From positions 1-5,716 of the forward strand of contig JAQUTM010000142.1 in NCBI GenBank assembly GCA_028694405.1: 5,716 nucleotides of DNA, written 5' to 3'. Position numbers and translations under genes: made by a program. The DNA comes from Oscillospiraceae bacterium. GTDB taxonomy: Bacteria; Bacillota; Clostridia; Oscillospirales; Ruminococcaceae. How positions within the stretch are numbered: the first letter of the stretch is position 1; the number at the start of each line of letters is the position of its first letter. The notes beneath the pieces were generated by a model that ran no database searches, was not told the origin of the DNA, and was given only the letters and a program-made list of their open reading frames with translations. Below are positions 1-5,716 of this stretch, in pieces.

Positions 1-456
1 TGGGTCTACTGTCTCAAGCTGCCGGTGCATTTCCTGTGCACCAAGCTCTGCAGCTTGCTTTTGCAGCTGTTCTCTTAAAGCATAATCGGTATCATCTTTT
101 GTAAATTGAATGCCATTTATAAGGCTTGAAATGTAAAGTCCTGTTCCGCCTGCTATAATAGGGGTTTTTCCCTTATCCGCTATTTTTTCTATACAGGCAC
201 CGGCGTACTGTACAAAATCCGCAACGCTAAAGAGCTCTTGTGGAGACAAAAAATCGATTAAATGATGCGGAATACTTTGCATTTCATCTATAGTTACTTT
301 TGCCGTACCTATTGAAAGCCCTTTGTAAATCTGCATAGAATCCGCAGATATAATTTCTCCGTTTGAGCGTTTTGCCATTTCTACCGATAGATTTGTTTTT
401 CCGCTGGCAGTTGGCCCGCATATTACCAGTATTTTATGTTTATCCAAGCCTGCCAA
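1..456 (-). CDS. miaA: MiaA, tRNA dimethylallyltransferase (N-terminal half, cut by the window's left edge)
   Basis: MiaA transfers a dimethylallyl group from DMAPP to N6 of A37 in tRNAs reading UNN codons, giving i6A, the substrate of MiaB. I translated this partial frame by hand: 152 codons are visible, about half of the usual 300-315 residues. The family motifs appear in order (numbered from the 456 start): the P-loop GPTASGKT at 14-21, which holds the substrate pyrophosphate, DSMQIY at 39-44 with the conserved Asp39, GTAK at 50-53, PHHLID at 63-68 and GGTGLY at 103-108. There is no ATG or GTG near the 5' end. The possible starts are TTG at 456 and TTG at 447, and an in-frame stop lies not far upstream. 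I prefer 456 because it is nearer to an AAAAGGAG site; 447 would give a family-like N-terminus (MDKHKILVICGPT). The gene overlaps the end of mutL by 17 or 8 bp, which suggests coupled translation. Identity is near certain; the exact start is not. Confidence 0.95.
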   Translation of the reverse strand, partial: MAGLDKHKILVICGPTASGKTNLSVEMAKRSNGEIISADSMQIYKGLSIGTAKVTIDEMQSIPHHLIDFLSPQELFSVADFVQYAGACIEKIADKGKTPIIAGGTGLYISSLINGIQFTKDDTDYALREQLQKQAAELGAQEMHRQLETVDP

Positions 457-2431
457 ATTGTTTTTCCAACTCCTTTTGTGTAAGCTTTAAAATCACCGGT
501 CTGCCATGCGGGCAAAAAGGCGGAACCGTTTCATTTAAAATATCTTGTGCCAATTTTAGCAGCTGCTCAAACGGCGTTTTATCGCCCGCTTTTATTGCGC
601 CGCGACACGCGATTGAATGCAATATCCAGTCTGTCTTATCGCTTACGGTATCTCTATTATTCACAATCAGTTTATCTGCAATCTCAATTACTAAATTTTC
701 CACATCTTGTTCTACCACATCTGCGGGCACTGCACGAATGAGAACCGAGCTTCCTCCAAAATCTTCTGCTTCTATCCCGGCTTCCAGCAAAATCGCTTCT
801 ACAGACAGTAAAGCATTTTTTTCTTGAGCCGAAAGCTGTACGGTAACAGGTGTTAACAGCATTTGACTTGCCACTTTACCATAACCTGCCACTAATTTTT
901 CGTATAAAATACGTTCGTGAGCAGCATGTTTGTCAATAAAGCACATCTCGTCCTCATATTGGGCTATTATATAGGTTTTAAACACCTCTCCCACCAACTG
1001 TAAAGTCTTTGTATTAAATGAAGATGCTGTGTCATCATTCTTTTCTTTGAAGGTGTCCGGTTCTTCCTCATGCTGTTGCAAAACATTGTGTACCTGCTTG
1101 GGCAAAGCTTCCCGGATAGGCTCTTCTATAGAGGATTGGTCTGAGGTTGTTAAAAAATCTTTTCCAAATTCAACTTGCTCTTTTGATAAAAGCCCCTCCG
1201 CGTCAAACAACTGCTGTGGTTTAACATCAACTGGATTTTTATCACTTGTTTTTTGGGTTTGATATGCTACCACAGGAGTGCTGGCCAAGAAATCAATCTG
1301 CTCACAGGGTAAGCTTGGTTCCTCAGTCCTGTTGCTAACTGCACACGCAGACAAGACACCTAGAGCAGCTTTTACTTTTTCGGGGGTTGGCTTTTCCTCG
1401 GCTTTTGCAGAAAAGCGCATATCCATAGCTTTTTGCAAATTCTGGGGTTTAAAAAGTGCACCTTTTACTGCTTTATATACCGCATCAAAAATTTCACTGT
1501 CTTTTGCAAAACGCACTTCTGTTTTAGCCGGATGTACATTTACGTCCACTTTGTCGCAGGGCATAGAAATATTTAACACGCAGCCTGGAAACCTCCCCTG
1601 CATCACCGTGCCTCGATAAGCCTGTTCTACTGCCGCCATAAGGGTACGATTTTTTACAAGACGTCCGTTTATATAAAAGAACTGCATGCTTCTGCTTGCT
1701 CTCGCCGCTTTGGGCGGCGTAATATATCCTGCTACGCATACACCATCTTCTTGCGCATTTACCTCAACCAAGTCTTTACCAAAATCTCGAGAAAGCACCG
1801 CATAAATCGCGCTTAAAAGTTTTCCGTCCCCGGGTGTATAAAACTGTTCTTTATTATCACGCGTAAACTTAAAAGCTACTTCCGGGTGCGATAAAGCAAG
1901 CTGCATAACCACGTCTTGCACATAATTTGCTTCACTGGTATCTTTTTTTAAAAACTTCATGCGTGCAGGTGTGTTAAAAAACAAATCCCGAACAGTTATG
2001 GTTGTCCCTTGGGGGCGTGCGCCCTCTATCATGTACTGTTCCTCGCCGCCTTCTATGCAGTATAAAAACGCGGTGTCATTCTCCGATGTTTTGGTTAACA
2101 GCTGTACTTTTGCAACGCTTGCAATGCTGGCCAGTGCCTCACCGCGGAATCCCAGTGTGGCTATATGCTCCAAATCTGTCTCTTTTTCAATTTTACTGGT
2201 AGCATGACGAATAAATGCAGTGTTGATGTAGTCTGGCTCTATACCACAGCCGTCATCTTGTATCTCTATTAAACTGATACCGCCTTTGGTAATGCGGATA
2301 GAAACGGCTGTCGCGCCTGCATCAATCGCATTTTCGGTTAATTCCTTTACTACACTGGAAGGCCTTTCCACTACTTCTCCCGCCGCAATCAGCTCTGCCG
2401 TGTGTTTATCTAAAATGTGTATTACAGCCAT
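440..2431 (-). CDS. mutL: MutL, DNA mismatch repair protein with endonuclease motifs
   Basis: MutL couples mismatch recognition by MutS to strand nicking and removal. The 663-residue protein is normal in length. The N-terminal GHKL ATPase shows Glu30 and Asn34 in KELTENAIDAGAT, DDGCGI at 59-64, TSK at 78-80 and GFRGEALASI at 94-103. FNTPARMKFLK follows at 152-162. A variable, charged linker spans roughly 330-470. The C-terminal domain has the metal-binding endonuclease motif DKHAAHE at 500-506 with Glu511, then ACR at 608-610, CPHGRP at 640-645 and FGRL near the end. QMLLTP at 523-528 fits the sliding-clamp binding motif known in B. subtilis MutL. These motifs indicate a nicking MutL of methyl-independent repair rather than the E. 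coli MutH-dependent type. The ATG start has an AGGAGG site 5 nt upstream. mutS ends 18 bp before it, and the 3' end overlaps miaA. Confidence 0.98.
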   Translation of the reverse strand: MAVIHILDKHTAELIAAGEVVERPSSVVKELTENAIDAGATAVSIRITKGGISLIEIQDDGCGIEPDYINTAFIRHATSKIEKETDLEHIATLGFRGEALASIASVAKVQLLTKTSENDTAFLYCIEGGEEQYMIEGARPQGTTITVRDLFFNTPARMKFLKKDTSEANYVQDVVMQLALSHPEVAFKFTRDNKEQFYTPGDGKLLSAIYAVLSRDFGKDLVEVNAQEDGVCVAGYITPPKAARASRSMQFFYINGRLVKNRTLMAAVEQAYRGTVMQGRFPGCVLNISMPCDKVDVNVHPAKTEVRFAKDSEIFDAVYKAVKGALFKPQNLQKAMDMRFSAKAEEKPTPEKVKAALGVLSACAVSNRTEEPSLPCEQIDFLASTPVVAYQTQKTSDKNPVDVKPQQLFDAEGLLSKEQVEFGKDFLTTSDQSSIEEPIREALPKQVHNVLQQHEEEPDTFKEKNDDTASSFNTKTLQLVGEVFKTYIIAQYEDEMCFIDKHAAHERILYEKLVAGYGKVASQMLLTPVTVQLSAQEKNALLSVEAILLEAGIEAEDFGGSSVLIRAVPADVVEQDVENLVIEIADKLIVNNRDTVSDKTDWILHSIACRGAIKAGDKTPFEQLLKLAQDILNETVPPFCPHGRPVILKLTQKELEKQFGRLG
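470..477 (-). promoter_or_regulatory. Ribosome binding site for miaA, inside the mutL coding region, with long spacing
   Basis: The minus strand reads AAAAGGAG here, a strong Shine-Dalgarno match located within the last codons of mutL. It lies 13 nt before the TTG at 456 and 22 nt before the TTG at 447. Both gaps exceed the usual 5-9 nt. It is the only good site near either start. The distance suggests either inefficient initiation or re-initiation by ribosomes finishing mutL, whose stop codon (440-442) is a few bases beyond both candidate starts. Confidence 0.55.
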
Positions 2432-2449
2432 GAGACCCTCCTCTTTTGC

Positions 2450-5053
2450 TTAATTTATGCTGTTTTTTAACTGATTTAACACGCTTAGCGCCTCTAATGG
2501 CGTTAACGTGTCAATATCAATTTCTCTTAATTTTTTCACCAAATCTTCCGATGGCTTTTGCGGCTGAAACCGCTCAAAATTTTCAAAGTTAAGTTGTCGC
2601 GATTCCTCTGTTAAACTAGGTGCCGATGCTTCTAAAAGCTTTAAAACTTCTTTTGCGCGTTTCACTACGGTTTCGGGCAACCCCGCTAATTTACTTACTT
2701 CTATTCCATAGCTGTCATCTGCCGGTCCGGCAACGATTCGACGTAAAAAGGTAATATCATCTCCACGCTTTTTAACGGCAACGCTATAGTTTTTTACGCC
2801 ATCTAAACTGTCCTCCAAAGCCGTTAGCTCATGATAATGAGTGGCAAAAAGCGTTTTACAACCAAGACCGTTTTCTTTTAGGGCTATATGCTCTACTACA
2901 GCACGCGCTATACTCATGCCGTCAAAGGTAGAGGTTCCTCGGCCTATTTCATCTAAAATTACTAAGCTGTTGGAGGTAGCACAGTTTAAAATTTCCGCTA
3001 CTTCTGTCATCTCAACCATAAAAGTTGATTGCCCTGCAGATAAATCATCGCTGGCGCCTACACGCGTAAAAATACTGTCTACTACACCAACCGTGCATTT
3101 TTTGGCAGGTACGAAACTGCCTATTTGTGCCATCAAAGTAATTAACGCTACCTGCCGCATATAAGTGGATTTACCGGCCATATTGGGACCTGTAATAATC
3201 ATGACACGATTATCATTATCCAAAGCGGTACTGTTAGGCACAAACAAGCTGTCGCTTAACATGGTTTCTACTACAGGGTGTCTGCCCTCTAAGATTTCCA
3301 AAGCTCCGCCCGCATTTACTTCGGGTTTGATGTAATTGTTTTTTGCGGCAACTTCTGCAAAACTGCTTAAAACATCAAGACGCGCCACAGCTGTTGCCGT
3401 TTGCTGTATGCGGGTAAGCTGTGCCGAAATATTTTTCAGTAGTTCGTCAAACAGTTCTCTTTCCAATACAACAAGCCGCTCATTGGCACCTAATATTTTG
3501 TTTTCCAGTTGCTTTAGTTCGTCCGTGATGTATCTTTCCGCCCCCGCTAAGGTTTGTTTGCGTACAAAGTACGCAGGCACCTGCTCGGTATAAGAACGCG
3601 TTACTTCAATGTAATAGCCAAATACGCGATTGTAGCCTATTTTTAATTTTGGAATACCTGTTTCCTCTTTTAGCTTAGTTTCTAAAGAGGTTAAATAGCT
3701 TTTTCCGCCGTGGACAATATCTCGCAATTCGTCTACTTCAGCACTAAATCCGGATTTTATAACGCCTCCCTCTTTTAAGCTTATGGGTGCGTCTTCTTCT
3801 ATTGCTGCGGTAATATTTTGTTCAACGTCCTTCAGTTCATCTATTTTATTATAAATTTCTTTCAGCTCTGTGCTTGTAAACACACTGCACAGCTTTTTTA
3901 TTTGCGGTAATTGTCTACAGGTTACAGCCAGCGCATAAATTTCTCGCGGCGCAGCGCTGCCATAAACAACACGCGTCATCAAGCGCTCCAAATCAAAAAT
4001 TTGTTCTAGCCCTGCCACTAATTCCGCACGCTGAACCGACGCATGATATAGTTCCTCTACGCCATTTAGACGATTATTTATAGTTTGTACGTTTACAAGC
4101 GGTTGCTCTATATAAGTGCGCAACAGACGTTTGCCCATAGCAGTTGCTGTTTTATCTAAAACCCACAATAAAGTACCTTTTTTCTCCCGTCCTCGCATCG
4201 TTTCGCAAAGCTCTAAATTTGCACGCGTCACAGGAGAAAGCTGCATATATTGATTTTCGGTATAGTTAGATACATTTTTTAAACGCTCTACACCTTTTTT
4301 TTGGGTGGCCTCTAAATAATTTATCAGTGCAGACAGAGCAAATAGCACCGGACTGTCTTTTGCTACGTCTGTCACAGTAGCATAGTCTTGGCCAAATTGT
4401 CGCTGTACGGTGTCCAAAGCGGTTTGATAATCGTACTGCGTTTTATCCAACAGCTCTACAGCGGCACTCAGCTGATTTTTAATATACGAGGTAACTTCTT
4501 TATACGACAAAACAACCTCGTTAAATAATATTTCGCTTGGTGAAAAACGGCACAATTCTGAAATAACATGTTGTGCCAGCCCTTTTGCAGACAGGACAGT
4601 GGTATGTATTTCACCTGTGCTGACGTCTGCAAAACAAATACCGCTTTGCGTGCTTGTAAGATAAACGCTGGCAATGTAGTTATTTTTATCGTCCTGCAAC
4701 ATACTGCTTTCAATTACTGTACCCGGCGTTACAACACGGATAACGTCTCGCTTAACCAAACCTTTTGCCAATGCAGGGTCCTCAACCTGCTCACAAATAG
4801 CTACTTTATACCCCTTTGATATCAGCCTTGCAATATAAGCTTCGCTGCTGTGAAACGGCACGCCGCACATAGGCGCACGTTCCTCTTGCCCACAGTCCCG
4901 GCCTGTAAGGGTAAGCTCTAGTTCTTTGCTTGCTAAAACAGCATCCTCATAAAACATTTCGTAAAAATCGCCTAGACGAAAAAACAAAATTTTATCCTTA
5001 TTCTGATTTTTAATTTCGAAGTATTGTTTCATCATGGGGGAAAGCTCTGCCAA
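2450..5053 (-). CDS. mutS: MutS, DNA mismatch recognition ATPase
   Basis: MutS binds mismatches and small loops in DNA as a dimer and, with ATP, becomes a sliding clamp that recruits MutL. From a TTG start at 5053 it has 867 residues, normal for bacterial MutS1. The mismatch-reading Phe-x-Glu motif is F30-Y31-E32 in GDFYEMF. Connector, lever and clamp domains fill roughly 120-550. The ABC-type ATPase has Walker A GPNMAGKST at 622-630, the signature region DDLSAGQST near 669-677, Walker B LVILDE ending at Glu702, and the THYHE switch at 738-742. QLNF at 820-823 resembles the clamp-binding motif of MutS, and the C-terminus carries the usual DTLTPLEAL segment. A GTG at 5062 would add three residues (M-C-I), but it overlaps the ribosome binding site. 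From the TTG the protein begins MAELSPMM, as family members typically do. An in-frame TAG just upstream of the GTG rules out earlier starts. Confidence 0.98.
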   Translation of the reverse strand: MAELSPMMKQYFEIKNQNKDKILFFRLGDFYEMFYEDAVLASKELELTLTGRDCGQEERAPMCGVPFHSSEAYIARLISKGYKVAICEQVEDPALAKGLVKRDVIRVVTPGTVIESSMLQDDKNNYIASVYLTSTQSGICFADVSTGEIHTTVLSAKGLAQHVISELCRFSPSEILFNEVVLSYKEVTSYIKNQLSAAVELLDKTQYDYQTALDTVQRQFGQDYATVTDVAKDSPVLFALSALINYLEATQKKGVERLKNVSNYTENQYMQLSPVTRANLELCETMRGREKKGTLLWVLDKTATAMGKRLLRTYIEQPLVNVQTINNRLNGVEELYHASVQRAELVAGLEQIFDLERLMTRVVYGSAAPREIYALAVTCRQLPQIKKLCSVFTSTELKEIYNKIDELKDVEQNITAAIEEDAPISLKEGGVIKSGFSAEVDELRDIVHGGKSYLTSLETKLKEETGIPKLKIGYNRVFGYYIEVTRSYTEQVPAYFVRKQTLAGAERYITDELKQLENKILGANERLVVLERELFDELLKNISAQLTRIQQTATAVARLDVLSSFAEVAAKNNYIKPEVNAGGALEILEGRHPVVETMLSDSLFVPNSTALDNDNRVMIITGPNMAGKSTYMRQVALITLMAQIGSFVPAKKCTVGVVDSIFTRVGASDDLSAGQSTFMVEMTEVAEILNCATSNSLVILDEIGRGTSTFDGMSIARAVVEHIALKENGLGCKTLFATHYHELTALEDSLDGVKNYSVAVKKRGDDITFLRRIVAGPADDSYGIEVSKLAGLPETVVKRAKEVLKLLEASAPSLTEESRQLNFENFERFQPQKPSEDLVKKLREIDIDTLTPLEALSVLNQLKNSIN

Positions 5054-5061
5054 AATACACA

Positions 5062-5067
5062 CCGCCT
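5062..5067 (-). promoter_or_regulatory. Ribosome binding site that decides the mutS start
   Basis: The minus strand reads AGGCGG, one mismatch from AGGAGG. It ends 8 nt before TTG at 5053, an ideal distance. The alternative GTG start at 5062-5060 shares its first base with the last G of this site, so it could not use it, and no other purine-rich site lies at a workable distance upstream of the GTG. The site therefore favours the TTG start. Confidence 0.7.
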
Positions 5068-5091
5068 ATTTTTTATTCTTTCTCTCACAGC

Positions 5092-5116
5092 TGCCCTTGT
5101 GGCCAGCACAAGGGCA
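5092..5116 (-). other. Perfect 10-bp hairpin in the leader between the YlbF-family gene and mutS
   Basis: On the minus strand TGCCCTTGTG and CACAAGGGCA pair perfectly around a 5-nt loop, CTGGC. The stem is GC-rich in an AT-rich setting and ends about 25 nt before the mutS ribosome binding site. On the transcript it is preceded by a U-rich run (CTTTTTTTGATTTT) and followed by purine- and A-rich sequence, the reverse of a rho-independent terminator. The plus strand has no T tract after the hairpin either, so it does not end an antisense transcript. The U-rich left flank and A-rich right flank could pair imperfectly and lengthen the helix. A role in RNA processing or stability is possible but unproven. 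Confidence 0.7.
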
Positions 5117-5140
5117 AAATCAAAAAAAGAAATTTAATCT

Positions 5141-5551
5141 TTAGTGACAACCGCCGCAACTTCCACAGCTACCGGAACAACCGCCTGCCTGTGGCTCCTG
5201 TACAGTCATGGGGTCTTCACCGTTTACAGCAGCTGTTACAATAGCATTGATATGTTGCAGCAAAGCATCAACATCAGTTTTAGCCTCATTGTAAGCTACC
5301 ATGCTGTCATTGCTCATAATTTCGCTGTAAAGCGTGTTTATTTTTTCATTTAGTGCTGCAATTTTTGCTTCATCACGCTCTGTTTTTCCAATCTCATTGT
5401 TTAAGTCCATACGAGCAAGATTAAAATCACCGATTTGTGTCTGCAATTCTTCATCTTTGTCATTTAAGTCTCTTGCTTGCTGTAAAGCAATATAGCGTGC
5501 GTCGTTTTGCAGTTCTGCGGCTGCTTGTTTAAACAGGGTAATAATATCCAT
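5141..5551 (-). CDS. YlbF/YmcA-family protein (Ric complex-like) with a four-cysteine C-terminal tail
   Basis: This 136-residue, all-helical, soluble protein has the length and character of the YlbF/YmcA family. In B. subtilis, YlbF (RicF) and YmcA (RicA) bind YaaT (RicT) in a complex that carries iron-sulfur clusters and promotes RNase Y-dependent maturation of some mRNAs; it also affects competence, biofilm and sporulation. Residues about 1-110 form the helical part, with a charged coiled-coil-like stretch near 35-80. The tail is glycine-rich and ends CSGSCGSCGGCH, with cysteines at 125, 129, 132 and 135, a likely metal or Fe-S ligand set. Position between miaB and mutS matches ymcA in B. 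subtilis, while the Cys-rich end is also reminiscent of RicF, so I give no gene symbol. The ATG has an AAGGAG site 6 nt upstream. No signal peptide or membrane segment is present. Family assignment rests on length, pattern and synteny, not on a search. Confidence 0.85.
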   Translation of the reverse strand: MDIITLFKQAAAELQNDARYIALQQARDLNDKDEELQTQIGDFNLARMDLNNEIGKTERDEAKIAALNEKINTLYSEIMSNDSMVAYNEAKTDVDALLQHINAIVTAAVNGEDPMTVQEPQAGGCSGSCGSCGGCH

Positions 5552-5617
5552 GTGTCGCTCCTTATTTTTATAAATTATTTATTTAAAACTGTACCAATTT
5601 TGGGGCAGTTAAAATAC

Positions 5618-5716
5618 TTACACCAGTGTTCCCATTAAGGTTGTTGCACCTTTTACACCTGTAACGTTTATTTGCGCAAAGTTTCCGATTAAATCTTTTT
5701 CTGCGGCAAATTGAAC
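5618..5716 (-). CDS. miaB: MiaB, tRNA methylthiotransferase (last 32 residues, TRAM domain; cut by the window's right edge)
   Basis: MiaB is a radical-SAM enzyme with two iron-sulfur clusters. It converts i6A37 in tRNA to ms2i6A37, the step after MiaA. Only the C-terminal end is visible here, 32 codons and a TAA stop, translated by hand from the edge. The sequence includes KDLIGNFAQINVTGVKG and ends TLMGTLV. This fits the end of the TRAM RNA-binding domain, where family members typically read LIGK...V.VKIT.A....L.GEL. None of the catalytic or cluster-binding cysteines lie in the window. The call draws support from position, since miaB precedes a YlbF/YmcA-family gene and mutS in B. subtilis and many Clostridia. 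A related methylthiotransferase such as MtaB or RimO shares the TRAM domain and is the main alternative, but synteny makes it less likely. Confidence 0.85.
   Translation of the reverse strand, partial: VQFAAEKDLIGNFAQINVTGVKGATTLMGTLV

Noticed and set aside
24..42. Inverted repeat GGTGCA/TGCACC within miaA
   Set aside because: A 6-bp stem with a 7-nt loop inside conserved coding sequence is expected by chance and has no supporting context.
363..827. Plus-strand open frame of 154 codons opposite miaA and mutL
   Set aside because: It lies entirely antisense to two well-supported genes with clear motifs, has no recognisable domain, and its composition is that of a shadow frame.
1524..1739. 71-codon minus-strand frame inside mutL
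   Set aside because: It is an alternative frame within mutL, with no ribosome binding site or known domain, and mutL is intact across the region.
5092..5116. The intergenic hairpin as a rho-independent terminator
   Set aside because: On the minus strand the T-rich run precedes the stem and an A-rich run follows; on the plus strand the stem is also followed by A bases. Neither direction has the required T tract after the stem.
5552..5600. Possible promoter before the YlbF-family gene (TTGGTA and TATAAA on the minus strand)
   Set aside because: The -35-like box is a 4/6 match, the spacing is 19 bp, and the start of transcription would fall at the ribosome binding site. The region is so AT-rich that such boxes occur by chance.
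5587..5610. Possible weak terminator in the miaB to YlbF-family gap (AACTG and CAGTT arms on the minus strand)
   Set aside because: Only a 5-bp outer stem with a 2x2 internal mismatch and a 3-bp inner stem, followed by a T run of just four, part of which is in the stem. Too weak to call.

Overview
The window is one tightly packed block of five genes, all on the minus strand. In transcription order, from the right edge to the left, they are: the 3' end of miaB, a small YlbF/YmcA-family gene, mutS, mutL, and the 5' half of miaA. Both outer genes run off the window. Gaps are short (66, 87 and 18 bp), and mutL and miaA overlap, so this looks like a single operon or at least one co-transcribed stretch. 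Nothing convincing is coded on the plus strand; the open frames there are antisense shadows of the genes below.

The organism is most likely a moderately AT-rich Bacillota (Firmicutes), probably class Clostridia. The reasons are the miaB - YlbF-family - mutS - mutL order (Bacillus subtilis has miaB/ymcB - ymcA - cotE - mutS - mutL), the absence of cotE, miaA placed directly after mutL, purine-rich ribosome binding sites of the AGGAGG type, and the YlbF-family protein itself, which is a Firmicutes family. No genus can be named from the sequence alone.

Region by region: 1-456 holds the N-terminal half of MiaA. 440-2431 is full-length MutL, with an N-terminal GHKL ATPase and a C-terminal endonuclease domain. 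2450-5053 is full-length MutS, probably starting at a TTG codon. 5054-5140 is a short intergenic region with a perfect 10-bp hairpin. 5141-5551 is the YlbF-family protein, with a four-cysteine tail. 5552-5617 is an AT-rich gap. 5618-5716 encodes the last 32 residues of MiaB, its TRAM domain.

Functionally the block joins two processes. MutS recognises mismatches and recruits MutL; both carry sliding-clamp binding motifs, and MutL has the metal-dependent nicking motifs of methyl-independent repair. MiaA and MiaB act one after the other on A37 of tRNAs that read UNN codons, making i6A and then ms2i6A. The YlbF-family protein probably belongs to the Ric (RicA/RicF/RicT) group, which affects mRNA processing by RNase Y.

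This is a conserved housekeeping locus and I see no undescribed system in it. The points most worth a second look are local: the intergenic hairpin before mutS, the TTG starts of mutS and miaA, the Cys-rich tail, and slippage-prone tracts inside mutS and mutL.
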